NCBI GenBank assembly: GCA_030407085.1
Contig: CM059582.1
Coordinates: 93,565,001-93,629,000, forward strand
Source: Trichopria drosophilae
Taxonomy: Eukaryota > Arthropoda > Insecta > Hymenoptera > Diapriidae
Direction of reading: 5' to 3'
Length of the DNA stretch: 64,000 bases
Made by a program: the position numbers and the translations under genes. The notes under the pieces were generated by a model. The model was not told the origin of the DNA. It ran no database searches and worked only from the letters and a program-made list of their open reading frames with translations. Positions 42,190-53,335 of the stretch are shown piece by piece (positions within the stretch are counted from its first letter, which is position 1; each line of letters opens with the position of its first letter).

Positions 42190-44163
42190 ATGTATCGGTC
42201 ATTTTTGTGGTATCTATCGGTCTTCGCCATAATTTTTACCGGTGTTGAAGGTCTCGTCGCATATGACTGTGGCACACCCAACGCTAACATGACGGTAATA
42301 TTGCTGACTCAAATTGGAGACTGCGATATACCTAAACCCCGGGTGGATAAAACTGCCATCTATATACAATTACTACAAGTCCTCAACTATGGTAACGTCC
42401 ACATCAGAACTTGTAGAATAGACGTATTTCGTGAAGTCACTCACTGCGGGATGCACAGTCACAGTTCCGCCGTAGCCCAGGGTATCGCTGAATACGTGAA
42501 AGATGTCAGTCGTGAAGAATGCAACCGAATGCATGAAAATGGACGTCTCGTCTTTGGTTCCATCATCTTGGACGGACTGAAGAAAAATGGTACTACTGGA
42601 TTCAGCACTGGTCTCGCAGGACGAGTCGGTTTCGACGCAAAATGCCAGGGTACTCATTATACTGATCCATACGGTTCTTGGGACGATGTCATCGTGCAAG
42701 CTCGGGTTAAAATCACACTCTCTGATTACGATGCTCAAACGCATCTGCAGTCAAATCAAGTGATATTGAACACCGGCACTCGATGTCCTATTGATCGTGG
42801 AATGTGTTTAGACTCTTTTGGAAGCACAGCATTTTGGGACAACATTCCCAGGGACTCTTGTAAATTCAATCGATATGGAGTTTTATATCAGGGTCCCGCC
42901 TCTAAACTGGTGGACGTGTCCAATACTTTTACGGAAACCATATACACCGTTATCAGTCAAGATGTCACCTTCGTACTAGCAGTGGGTGGTTCAAAAACAC
43001 TATGTGGTTATAATATAATAAAAACGGAGCATCCTAAATTGTTCATCTTAGAAGGACAAAAGGAACGATTCTTTAACTCTCCTGCTCCACCGCGAACTCA
43101 TGACATGGATCTTTTCGCATATGTAAATAGTAAATTTATATATGTAGAAAAACACGTAAAAACTCAAGTGACTAATCTTTACCGAGACATCTTGCTGCAC
43201 CGTTGTGCTATGGAACAAGATCTTCTAAGGAACGCTCAAGCACTTGCAATCATTAAACCTGAGGAGTTTGCATACACATATAAAAGGGGGCCAGGATACA
43301 TGGCAATAACCACCGGAGAAGTCATCAGACTCATTAAATGCGTAGTGGTCGAAGTTAGACGCGCTACGACAGAAAAGTGTTATAATGAGTTACCAGTGTA
43401 TAAGGGAGAAACTTTAATGTTTCGCACTCCACGGACTCATATTCTAAAATCCGTAGGGTATGAAGTGCCTTGCAAGAATGTATTACCACAGATGTTTCAA
43501 CTAGAAGGGCTGTGGTTCAAGGTATTCCCAACGTTAGTTGAAAGTCGAGCCCCACACATCATGTCTCCGCAATCTAGAGACACGTGGAAATACCAGAGCC
43601 CTGGAAATATCGCTCGCCAAGGAATGTACACTTCGGAAGATTTAGAACGATTAAGAGATTACATAATGAGTCCTTTTGAGCAACCGGTCATTGTGAACCA
43701 CTTAGTACGCACCGTGAAAGGGGAAGGTGATAATTCAACTGGACTGTCAATAGGAGGATTATTGGACACTGAAACTCTTCGAAGAATTGCAGAATCAACT
43801 TGGAGTCGGATGTGGTTAGGACTCAGCAATTTTGGCACATTCAGTGCTGGTATTTTAGGTATCGTCATGATACTGAAAGTCCTAAAGTTCCTAATCGACA
43901 CGGGCATACATTTTTTCGCCCTACAAAGAGTATTTGGTTGGTCGTTTTATTTATTAGGCGCCATTATGGATTCCATGACCAACGCTCTGCTACATCTGCG
44001 CCCACGGTCTGATACCCCACCAACTACCTCTTCCAACTCTGCAGAATTAGGCCAAAGAGGAGAAATAGAATTTTTGTATCCCAATGAACAATTGCAAGAA
44101 ATAACTATACTACCATCGTCTGCTACTGCACCTGTAGAACAAAGACGCTATGGACTATCGTAA
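42190..44163 (+). CDS. Envelope-like membrane glycoprotein (chuvirus/mononegavirus-like)
   Basis: An uninterrupted 657-codon ORF in the env position. Residues 1-21 are a signal peptide (hydrophobic YLSVFAIIFTGVEG), then the ectodomain opens with AYDC and a later GDCDIP. The ectodomain has 14 cysteines, three N-glycosylation sequons (N33, N133, N515) and a conserved-looking block, FDAKCQGTHYTDPYGSWDD (149-166). A transmembrane helix lies at ~548-569, with a second hydrophobic stretch at ~573-592, then a polar tail of ~60 residues. I see no furin-type site or fusion-peptide block of the baculovirus-F-like Env of gypsy errantiviruses. The AYDC opening and the FDAKCQGT block recall glycoproteins of chuviruses and related negative-strand RNA viruses, which insect LTR elements are known to have captured. 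That relationship is from memory and needs a search. Its role would be cell entry or membrane fusion. The intact frame contrasts with the deleted gag and RNase H. Confidence 0.75.
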   Translation: MYRSFLWYLSVFAIIFTGVEGLVAYDCGTPNANMTVILLTQIGDCDIPKPRVDKTAIYIQLLQVLNYGNVHIRTCRIDVFREVTHCGMHSHSSAVAQGIAEYVKDVSREECNRMHENGRLVFGSIILDGLKKNGTTGFSTGLAGRVGFDAKCQGTHYTDPYGSWDDVIVQARVKITLSDYDAQTHLQSNQVILNTGTRCPIDRGMCLDSFGSTAFWDNIPRDSCKFNRYGVLYQGPASKLVDVSNTFTETIYTVISQDVTFVLAVGGSKTLCGYNIIKTEHPKLFILEGQKERFFNSPAPPRTHDMDLFAYVNSKFIYVEKHVKTQVTNLYRDILLHRCAMEQDLLRNAQALAIIKPEEFAYTYKRGPGYMAITTGEVIRLIKCVVVEVRRATTEKCYNELPVYKGETLMFRTPRTHILKSVGYEVPCKNVLPQMFQLEGLWFKVFPTLVESRAPHIMSPQSRDTWKYQSPGNIARQGMYTSEDLERLRDYIMSPFEQPVIVNHLVRTVKGEGDNSTGLSIGGLLDTETLRRIAESTWSRMWLGLSNFGTFSAGILGIVMILKVLKFLIDTGIHFFALQRVFGWSFYLLGAIMDSMTNALLHLRPRSDTPPTTSSNSAELGQRGEIEFLYPNEQLQEITILPSSATAPVEQRRYGLS

Positions 44164-44483
44164 AGTGAGTTTAGAGAGTTAAAGTGACTACAAATTAAGA
44201 AATAGGACAGTTATGAACTTTTATAATAATAAGAACTAATAAGTGTAATTTAAGTGCGATTTTAAATTTGTTTCTTATGAGTGAATGTTTACCAAAATGA
44301 CCGAACAAAGACAAATACTTTCCGAATAAACCTAAGAAAATTTCAATTGTGAAATATTTTGATTATATATAAAATATACGTTTAAGCACTTAATTTTCAA
44401 CAATGGTAATTGTTAAGTATATCTTAAACTTTTGCATATTTGAATTGATTTCTTGAGAATCTTTTCACCCCGAAATCAATTTT
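44164..44483 (+). other. Glycoprotein 3' flank
   Basis: About 320 bp, AT-rich, without a gene, between the glycoprotein stop and the polypurine tract. Confidence 0.5.
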
Positions 44484-44495
44484 AAAGGGGGGAGG
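44484..44495 (+). promoter_or_regulatory. Gypsy-env polypurine tract
   Basis: AAAGGGGGGAGG lies directly before the TGTAACG start of the 3' LTR. Confidence 0.85.
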
Positions 44496-45886
44496 TGTAA
44501 CGTGGGACGTTTTTAGTTCTAACAAAAATTAGTTTTCCCAGAGTTTCATCTTTCTTTAGCTTGTACAACTGTTACTAATAAAATTAAAAAAAAAAGGAAA
44601 TATACTATTTTCCAACATTCGACAACCAGAAGATAAGCTTCTTGCAACATGTGGCCGAGAGACACATGTCGAGCATCATAGTAGTAAAAATGCCTGTTCG
44701 TAGATCAGTTTTCGATCACACGATCCGCCGTAGCCAACGGCCGAAGCATTATCCCATAATAAACTTAAAAATATCTTATACCGATAGAACACTTCCTGTT
44801 GTCGAACACATGTGGAAAACTAAAAAGACTAAATAATATAAGTTTATAATATTATATTGTAAGGGAAGATAGTATACATCATATCCACTTTTCCCCACTT
44901 TTCCGGGCATAAGCCCTGCCCCTTTTTCTCTATCGTCCAATCTTGACATCGACAATTTTGGACTTGCATCTCATAAGCATAGAGAGGGAGAAGTCCTAGA
45001 TCTCTAACCGAGGTGACGATTTAGGAAAATCTATTTTCAAAAATCAGTCCGAAAGTCGACAGTTAGGAAGTTGACAGTCTAGAAGTCAATTTGAGGAGGC
45101 GAAGCTAGGTTGGACCCAAATAATCTCTGGGTTCATTTGCGACTTGTAAGCAATTTGTAAGGCTCGTTTTATTTTAATCTCTTTCATATACTTATACAAT
45201 TTTCTATACAATTTTGTATTTCCAGGATAATTCCTTTTTCTTTTTCCTCTTTTCCTTATTCCATAAAACAATACAAATTAATTTAAAAGCTTGAAGTTGG
45301 ATGCTTCTAGTTAAGGTACCAACTTCGAGGTATTGAATTAATGTTTTGAACAAATTTCATGCATCTTAATTCAAGGACTTGAGGTTGGACGCTTCGTCGT
45401 CAAGGTACCAACCTCGAGGTATTGAGTTAAAGACTTGTTGCTAAATTCATTTGATTTTTAAACCAATCCTATTTCAAAGGCTTGCGGTTGGACGCTTCGT
45501 CGTCAAGGTACCAACCTCGAGGTATTGAAACAAAAGGGATATTCTTTTCTTATTCCTTTTTTTTAGATTAGAAACAAATACTTGAAGTTGGATGCTTCCT
45601 CGTTAAGGTACCAACTTTAAGGTATCAATCTAACTACGTTTTTTTTTATTAATTGAACCCCACAACAATTATTCCCTACTATCCTTTCCAAAAATTATAC
45701 TATTTTCCAATATTTTGTAATGTACCTAAAATATAAATTATAATAATGATAATAATAATTGTATAATTTTTTTCACCATTTCTCCACCATCCCGGTCGTC
45801 CCAAGGTAAGAGGGACGAATAATAAATTTTAAAAACTTCTTTCTTTTATTATTTGTACTCCGTTGTGTTCGACGCTGGACGTAACA
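44496..45886 (+). repeat. Gypsy-env 3' LTR
   Basis: 1391 bp, same ends as the 5' LTR. It lacks two internal segments of the 5' copy (about 335 and 33 bp). Scattered substitutions occur in the first ~600 bp; the last ~800 bp look almost identical. Confidence 0.9.
45293..45618 (+). repeat. Four tandem inverted-repeat units in 3' LTR
   Basis: Exact positional counterpart of 34822-35147 (constant offset 10471), with the same four arms. Confidence 0.75.
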
Positions 45887-47913
45887 AGAATAGTGCAACT
45901 TGAAGTTAATTCTTAACATGCCATCGGTCTGTCTGCATCATTTTAGGTGTATTCCACATATACTTTTTTTAAAATGCATGTCGATTGGTCGAGAAATCGA
46001 TTGGTTACAAAATATGCATACAAAATTCGGCGTTGAAAATTATAAAAAATTGTAAGAAAAGTGACAATTTTAATAATCAGATTTGACAGTATTTGACTCT
46101 TCTGAAAAGTTTTGTTATTAATAAATACTAAATTTCACCAGTTAATATTTGATTTGTACTTCATTGCCTAGAATATGTTCAATTGAAATATTATTTTGGA
46201 AGTAATGCTGAAATAATCAAGAATATGCACATTTACATGTATATAATTTTGTTCTGTAAATGGACTTTTTATAATTCTCTGGCACGTTTCTGATTGTTTT
46301 TTCTTTATTTGCCCATCAACATTCATTTAAAAGTTGTTGCGTTACTTCATCAATAGAAAAACTCCAATTTTTCTAAATATTTATCGACAGTTGATAGTGA
46401 AATACAATATAAATTTACAATATTACAACAACATTTTTAATTTATGTATATTCTTTATCAATAAATATAAAACACTTTAGCCACATGTGCAGGTATATTA
46501 AATAGTGCATAAGAATTCATTACTTCCACGTTTTGAAGAATACGTTTATGATTTTATCTATCTTCAAAATCCGTTCTTTTACAAATAATAATTATGAATT
46601 TACATTATTTTTCTCATCAAACTTTCGATTAATATTTAGAAACTGAAGAGTGTCACAATTCAGGGGCCAAAATAAAAAATTTAAAAAAAATTGTCTTATC
46701 GCAATTTTTTTAAGTTACATCTGGGTATTCGTCATAATTTTGTAAGGTTTTTTAATTTTCCACCTTCAATATTCGTTTTCTAAATCTTTATATATTTATG
46801 ATGTTATGGATTATATTCTCCATATTAATTACATTAGAAAGTGCGTTAATTAAGGCCCATCAGATAGCGTCAAACTAACTACTGGAAATAGGATATATGC
46901 CAAAAATAAAATACCCGTGTTTTTTTGTGTTTAAAAAATACTTGTTTATATTAATTTGTTATCAAGAATTTCATCAAAAGTGGTTTCAGGGAAAATCTGA
47001 CTGCGCGAATCGATTCTACGGGAAAAATTAGATGCAAAACATGCATAATGTTTTGTAAAAAATCGTCAATTTGTTATTAAAAATAATGAGTAAACAATAA
47101 AAACGAAAACCCGCTTGTTCTCATGCCTAGCATATCGCAGTTAGCGCCAAACTAGGCATTGAAAGTACGATATATGTCAAAAATAAAATACCCGTATCAA
47201 CTGTCGATAAATATTTAGAAAAATTATAGTCTTTTATTGATAAAGTCACGCAATTTATTAATAAAAAGTTTTAAGATGGTTCAAACTTTGTTTAGTGTAA
47301 AAAATGTAAAATTGGACTATTATAAAGGCATTTTGTCTTACAATTTTTAATATTTTTCAGCAATGATTTTTTTTCTATGCATATTTTGTCATTTTAAACT
47401 TCTCACATGGATTTGAAAAAAGTGGTAAAGAATGGAAAATTATGAACTGATAAAAAATTACAATTTGTACATTTGTAATACCCTGTATATTTTTAGCTCG
47501 AAAATGATGAGAAAACAAATAAAACCATAGCTGAAAATTAAGTGGTAGAAATAATGGTGGTAACTCCCTTCAATGAGAAAAACGGCAGAAAATAAATTGA
47601 ATCTGTGCAAAACATTTCCCTGTATAACAAAACATTAAAATTAATATCTTAAAAATATATAAATATAAAATATTTTCAACGCGATTGTCGAGTTTTGAGG
47701 ATTAAAATCTACAGGAAAAAAAATAGCGTTGAACGTACAATTAGTTTTTTTCCATCTATTTTATACGATAACTTCGTACGATTTTCTGACGGGAGACTTA
47801 TGTATACGAGTGACCTGTCCGAATCCGTCGGATTGCTGCCGGGAAAAATTCTATCGCACGACAGAAAATGAGCTTCGCCGTCGAAACCTTCGGACGATCG
47901 CGGTAAATGCATA
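45887..47913. repeat. Foldback repeat B, copy 2, right part
   Basis: Resumes the sequence interrupted at 33656. CTTGAAGTTAATTCTTAACAT matches 8410-8429. The remainder follows 8430-9262 and then 11213-12620, without insert C. It ends with the GC-richer block at 47745-47896. Confidence 0.75.
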
Positions 47914-49130
47914 CACTGAGAAAAAAAATTACTCGATTCAAGTAAATGGATTTACTAAAAAATGGTTTTCTTGATTCAAATTCTCATATTTTAAATTCAA
48001 TAAAACAATGTTTAAAAAAAAGTAAATAATTACTTATTTTTAAAAATCATTTCTTAAATTATATGTTTCTTAAATTTAAGTAAATATTATCTTAAAAAAA
48101 AAATAAATTTTCTAACCGAAAAATCAATTTACTGGATTCTAAGAATTCTATTTACTTAAAAATAACAAAAAGTATTAAGAAAATATATACTTGAAATTAT
48201 TTTTATTTTCTTGAGTAGAAATATGAGTACTTAAATTTAAAATAACTATTTATAATAAACTACTTTTGTAAAAATAAAAAAATATTTGCTATTTCTAAGT
48301 AAATCAATCATTTATACAAAAACATCAATTTCTTCAATCCAGTGACATAGTACATATTTTCTTTTAAGTAAATGTTTAGCTGAAACAAATATTTAAGTTC
48401 TTTTATAATAAGAAATTGGGTGCTCTTGTAATAAGTCAATTCATTTTTCAAAACTGTGATATTAATTTAATAAATATTTATTTATTTTAAGTAAATGAAT
48501 GATTTCATAAAAATGATCACGAATGGAATCGATTATGTAATGCACATATATTTGAAGTAAATGTATATTTGAAACAAATTAACATTTGATAAAAATCAAT
48601 ATTTTTAAATTACGAATTTATTCAACGTTTTACTTATTTCAAATAAATGAATTATTTGATGGAAAATACCTATATCTTCAATGCAACGATGTAGTGCACC
48701 TTTTTCATAAGTACATGTTTATTTGGAACACATATTAAAACTATTCTGTGCGCTTAAAATGATTAAATATTTCTTTGAATTCTTGATTTTTATTATTGAA
48801 TTTACTTTTTTCAAGTAAATAAATAATTTGATCCAAATCGCTGATTTTTTAAATCTAACGGCATAGTTCATCTTTTTTTTTAAAGGCAAATGTACACAAT
48901 AACAATTTTTTAAGATTCTACAATAGTAAATGACGTATACTTGAGACAAATGAATCAACTTTCTACAAGAATGATATTCTTTGCATGAATGGCTGCTTAT
49001 TTCAAGTAAATTAATGTTTTGAACGGAGATAGTATTTTTCGAATTTTAACGTGGTAAACTCTGAATGTACCACATTCCCGCCTTTTTTCGCCTCTTCCTT
49101 CCGTAAACGAGAAATCGAACGCGCCAGCGC
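47914..49130. repeat. AT-rich AAGTAAAT-type tract, part 1
   Basis: Begins CACTGAGAAAAAAAATTAC, the look of a MITE end. It continues as ~1.2 kb of degenerate units around AAGTAAAT/ATTTACTT on both strands, with no gene. The same texture resumes at 50310 and 55740, so the two LINEs and the left end of BEL-2 seem to lie in one such tract. Confidence 0.5.
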
Positions 49131-50309
49131 ATCAAGGGCGAATGGATGTTTCCATGTTAGAGGGGGGGAGGGGGATAAACTGTGATTTGTGGACTACTAT
49201 GCAGGTGGCGCTGTTACTCGTAAATTTTCCCCCGGGTGGAAGAAACAGAACTCGTTTAGTATATATGTCCGAAGACTTTCTATACCCTGCTGGGCACTTG
49301 CTCACCTGGATAGACTGGAGTCGGCTCAAGTAGATTTTTTCAAAAAATGGCTTAGGCTTCCTAGGTCTGCACCGGCCTATCTCCTTCGCCTTGAATTAGG
49401 CCTGTATCCCATTGCGGTAGAAGTAGTACGTCGTGCAATGCTGTACGTTATCCGGCTACTACGCCAGGCTCCATCTAGCTTAGCGCGTATGGGCCTTCTC
49501 AGGTTGCATGCGCTTAGTTCAGCCGGTATGGTAGGGTCGGCCCACAATCGGGTCGCTCAACTAAGGCTTGTCCTATTCTCTGCTTCCTTTGATGGTCTGT
49601 GGGCGGATTTTTCAAGCGAAAATTGGGAGGAACGCCTGATTATGTCCTGTAAGGCCTATGCCACTGAGTTGCGCAAACGTGATTTACAGCGTTATTTTTC
49701 TTCCGATTCGGTCCAGTTGCCGATCTACAGACGGATTACGGATGACCTTGCTAATTTTTATCCTGACCGATGTCAGCTCCATTATCTAAGTGTTAAGATC
49801 CAACTTAGGACAGCCACTATTTTCTCGCGCTCGATTTGCATTGGAAGTAACCGATACACATATAATCCTATAGAATCGTGCACAATTTGCAACATGGACG
49901 AAAACGAGTCTCTTTTGCACATTTTATGCGTATGCCCTATGGCCTATCCAGCAAGAATGCGGTTAATGAAAAATCAAAGGCTAAGAAACCGTCAGTTTTT
50001 AAATTGTTTTGCTTATTTGTTAGATTCTAACGACCTGAGTGATCTCAAATTATTATTTTATTTTGTCAAAGCATGTTTTAATAGAAGACAATTAGCGGTA
50101 TAGAGGTAATGTTGTGCGCAGCGATATTCATAATTTTGTATAAAATCCTCGTATCCCCCTGGCGATGTCTTACGATATACAGATATATGTACCTATGATT
50201 TTGTAATAGCATTTAGTTCTATCATTTATGTAATTTTTGTATGTACTCCATCCCTTAAGAATTATTTGTTCATATAAGGGTTAATAAACTTATCTATCTA
50301 TCTAACTTA
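49131..50309 (+). mobile_element. 5'-truncated LINE, C-terminal ORF2 piece with tail
   Basis: Holds the post-RT part of a LINE ORF2 and ends with TAATAAACTTATCTATCTATC (50282 on), a short tetranucleotide tail typical of some jockey/I/R1-type LINEs. The 5' edge is only approximate (near 49130). Composition is less AT-rich than its surroundings. Confidence 0.7.
49189..50103 (+). CDS. LINE ORF2 C-terminal fragment with CCHC motif
   Basis: A 304-codon frame, of which residues ~35-304 are convincing. DRLESAQVDFFKKWLRLP followed by APAYLLRLELGL is the conserved block downstream of RT in jockey/CR1/I-type LINEs; the similar block IERTQTKFFKALFSLP occurs in the larger LINE at 51089. A CCHC motif (C231-x2-C234-x9-H244-x4-C249) closes the protein. 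The RT catalytic domain and endonuclease are absent, so this is a remnant of incomplete reverse transcription and not a working gene. The first ~30 residues, and hence the listed ATG, are probably fortuitous. Confidence 0.7.
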   Translation: MDYYAGGAVTRKFSPGWKKQNSFSIYVRRLSIPCWALAHLDRLESAQVDFFKKWLRLPRSAPAYLLRLELGLYPIAVEVVRRAMLYVIRLLRQAPSSLARMGLLRLHALSSAGMVGSAHNRVAQLRLVLFSASFDGLWADFSSENWEERLIMSCKAYATELRKRDLQRYFSSDSVQLPIYRRITDDLANFYPDRCQLHYLSVKIQLRTATIFSRSICIGSNRYTYNPIESCTICNMDENESLLHILCVCPMAYPARMRLMKNQRLRNRQFLNCFAYLLDSNDLSDLKLLFYFVKACFNRRQLAV

Positions 50310-50964
50310 GAAAATATTTACTTACTTTTAACAAATTCTTTGCTTTGTGCACTTGAGTTAAGTAAATATTTACTTAAATATAAAAATTTATATTTTGCCG
50401 AAGAAATATGTATTTAAATGAAGTAAATATTTTACAAATCCCAATAAATATTCATTTATCAATATCCTAAAATATTTATTTAATTTGGGATTTGTTTCAT
50501 TAATACTAAGGAAATAGTTGTTATAATTAAATAAATTTTTATTTCATTTCAAAAATTATTTTCTTAACTTTCAAAATGCTTTATTATTACTAAATAAATA
50601 TTTATTAAACATAAAACATTTTTTGTTTATTTTCCAATAATATTTATTTCCTTTAAGTAAATATTTACTTAATTTTCGAAATTTTTGTTCAATTTCAAAT
50701 TTGTTTTCTCCATATTAAAAAAATATTTGCTTGACTTAAGTATTTTTTTATTTAATTCCCAAAATTATTTATCTGATTCTAGTAAATATTTATTTAATGT
50801 AAGAAATTATTTTTTTAAACATAATTTTCATTTATTTTTTTTAGTAGTATAGTAGTATATTTATTTCCCTTTTATAAGAATACAATTTCCATAAAGGTAA
50901 GAGTACAAATCATGACAAATACATTATCAATGTTTCCCGCGACTAACCTAAGTAAATCTAATTA
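50310..50964. repeat. AT-rich AAGTAAAT-type tract, part 2
   Basis: Same texture as 47914-49130 (AAATATTTACTTA units). No gene. Confidence 0.5.
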
Positions 50965-51088
50965 AAACTGACTAACTAACTATCTTACGATTCTACAAAT
51001 AATTCAATCGTGATAAATATTACAATTACAATAAAAGTAAGTAAGGCTATCCAGAATTGGCAAAGTACATAGGGCGCTCCGGTTTTCC

Positions 51089-53335
51089 TTATGAAGCATA
51101 TGTATCGTAAACAGACTCTCTTACTCTATAGGCGGATGTCATAAACATGTGCAAGGCCTTTAATTTACGTGAGGAGTTATCATTTATAAATGTAATGAAT
51201 TCGCGCTGACGTCCAGCTAAATCGCGATGGTCGGATTCGAACAATAAAATAGATTGGCGCAGGTGTTCATATGATTCACAGAACAAAACAAAATGCTCAA
51301 CCGACTCTCGGAGACCGAGCCCACAGCAAGGGCAGTCACGACCGGTCTGTAAACGCAAAATAGTCTTGCCTAGTAAGAATCGCGAAGCATGATGATTGGC
51401 CAGTCTCAGCTGCATTTTGGTGCGTAAAAAGTGCATTGGAGCCCTTGGCGGAAAGTGATCCAGAAATCCCCCATTGAGAGTTTCTGCGAAATTGAATATT
51501 AGAGTGGATGACAGCATCACTCTCTGCTTGTCAGCAATTTTTAGCCGATTTTCCAGATTCATTAAAATAGCAGGAACTCTCGACGACCATAAGGACAAGG
51601 TCAGGTCCGCCAGCAGCTCCGAAAACTCGGGGCCGATTAAAATACTCAGCTGTTTTACCCAGTTGTACTCACCATTCCCTGACTCATCCCGCTCAGCAAG
51701 CTTGACAAGCCTTAGTAGGACTATTCTGGGGATCCTCGACTCATGCATTTCCAAGACCTTAAGAAACCAATTTAGCGACAATACAACTATATTAAATGCC
51801 AAGGGAAGGATTCCAAGCGCAGCCCTAATGGCATAGCCAGGAGTAGAGGCTGGAAGTGAAAAAAGTGCTTTAAAAAACTTCGTTTGAGTTCTCTCAATAT
51901 CATCAGTGTAGCGGAGGGACCACGCTGCAGATGAGTACAGCAGAGTAGAACGCACAAGTGACTTATACAACGTGTTCATAGCTGCCCAAGAGTCTATGCT
52001 CCCTTTTTTGAGGGTAGAGAGTACTGCGCCTGTTGCCCCCGCAGCTTTGGCCATAGCGGCGTCGACCGCTGCTCTTCCCAAAGTGGTGCAGGATATTTCC
52101 GCGCCAAGGTACCTAAGTCGAGGCACGACCATCAATGCTTCTCCTTTATACTTAAAATTACTGTCAATGGCACTGTTTCTACCGGCTCGTTTAAAAATCA
52201 ATATTTGCGTCTTACCCGTATGTACAGTTAGACCATTCGCATCACTATAATCGGACAGTACAAGTAGTTTGCGTTTCAAATCCATTGGTGAATATGCAAA
52301 AATCGTGAGATCATCTGCGTACAACAGCATGAGTAAGTCGTACACCGGAGTGAGATCCACTCCTCTGCATCCCCTTTGACGAAAGTAAGTAACAATATCA
52401 GAGACATATAGTGTGAATAGCAAGGGACTTAGTATCTCACCCTGGAGTACTCCTTTCGAGACATCAACAGCGTTAGATGGACCCGTACGTGTCCGAACGT
52501 GTAATGTGGCTTGTGAATAAAGTGACTTTAATATGCGAATGATCTTTGCAGAGACACCAATATGATACAACTTCTGCCAAAGTAAGAAATGCGGAATCGA
52601 ATCAAAAGCTCTCTTGAAATCAACGAATAACGCGTACAATTTACTGCCTTTGCGCCTAATAGCTATTTGAGCCGCCGCATATAATATAAAAATGTTGTCA
52701 TTCGTTCCACGGCCTTTACGGAAGCCAGATTGCTCTTCTGGGAGAGCCGTACAAGCCAGTGCCCACACGGAAAGTCTATTGTAGAGAAGTTGCGTGAAAA
52801 TTTTTGTGATGGTATTAACCATGGCTAAACCTCTATAGTTAAATGGGTCGGTCACTATGCCCTTCTTATGCAGCATTATCAGAAAAACTTGAGACCAGTC
52901 ATAAGGCACTACTTCAGTTTTTAAAACGCTATTGAAGAGACCCAGGAGAAGAAGGAGCCAGTCACCTTTCAGGGCTTGATAAAATTCGTTAGCGATACCG
53001 TCCTGTCCTGGGGCTTTTCCTTTTTTTAATTTATGGACAACTTCGCGGAGCTCATCCATAGTGAACGAAGCATCCATAACCGGATCGTTTACACCGTGAA
53101 AATTTAGCATGGAGTTGTTTCTCGGAGGATAAATCTCACCAAGAAAGTCACTCCAAGTCTCGGCCGAGACTACATCAGAGGTGATGTATCCCACTCTAAA
53201 GCGCCTTACCGCCCCCCAGAAATCCTTAGGATTATTGACTCTTGCAAATGTGTCTCGAATATTAATGCGAAATGTTTCCTTCTTCTGCTTTAACAATGAT
53301 CTAGACCTTTTTTGCTTGATTGTAAGTTGTTGCAT
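51089..53335 (-). pseudogene. LINE ORF2: reverse transcriptase and C-terminal part
   Basis: A 748-codon frame with RT motifs in order: APGQDGIANEFYQAL (108-122), a VFLIMLHKKG block, EQSGFRKGRGTNDN (201-214), LFVDFKRAFDS (D239), GVLQGEILSPLLF (295-307), LLYADDLTIFA (YADD 339-342) and YLGAEIS further on. The conserved FFKALFSLP block follows, then a Cys-rich motif near the end (CPCCGLGLRESVEHFVLFC). The catalytic Asp residues are present. The N-terminus is not authentic: the upstream frame enters near 53300-53335 through a frameshift in an A-run. RT primes cDNA synthesis at the nicked target. Confidence 0.85.

Larger units (their letters stand above)
33657..45886 (+). mobile_element. Gypsy-env: long-LTR endogenous retroelement with glycoprotein gene
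   Basis: LTRs of 1759 and 1391 bp begin TGTAACGTGGG and end GGACGTAACA. AGAA flanks both sides (33653-33656 and 45887-45890). The order is PBS, a tandem-repeat leader, a pol remnant, an unknown ORF, a glycoprotein ORF, a polypurine tract and the LTR. gag, the protease active site and most of RNase H are missing. Integrase and glycoprotein frames are uninterrupted. This is gypsy/errantivirus-like in layout. The copy looks fairly recent, because the last ~800 bp of the two LTRs are almost identical by eye. Confidence 0.88.

Noticed and set aside
33657..45886. Gypsy-env as an ordinary errantivirus with gag-pol-env
   Set aside because: No Gag or protease active site is found and the glycoprotein lacks the F-type layout.
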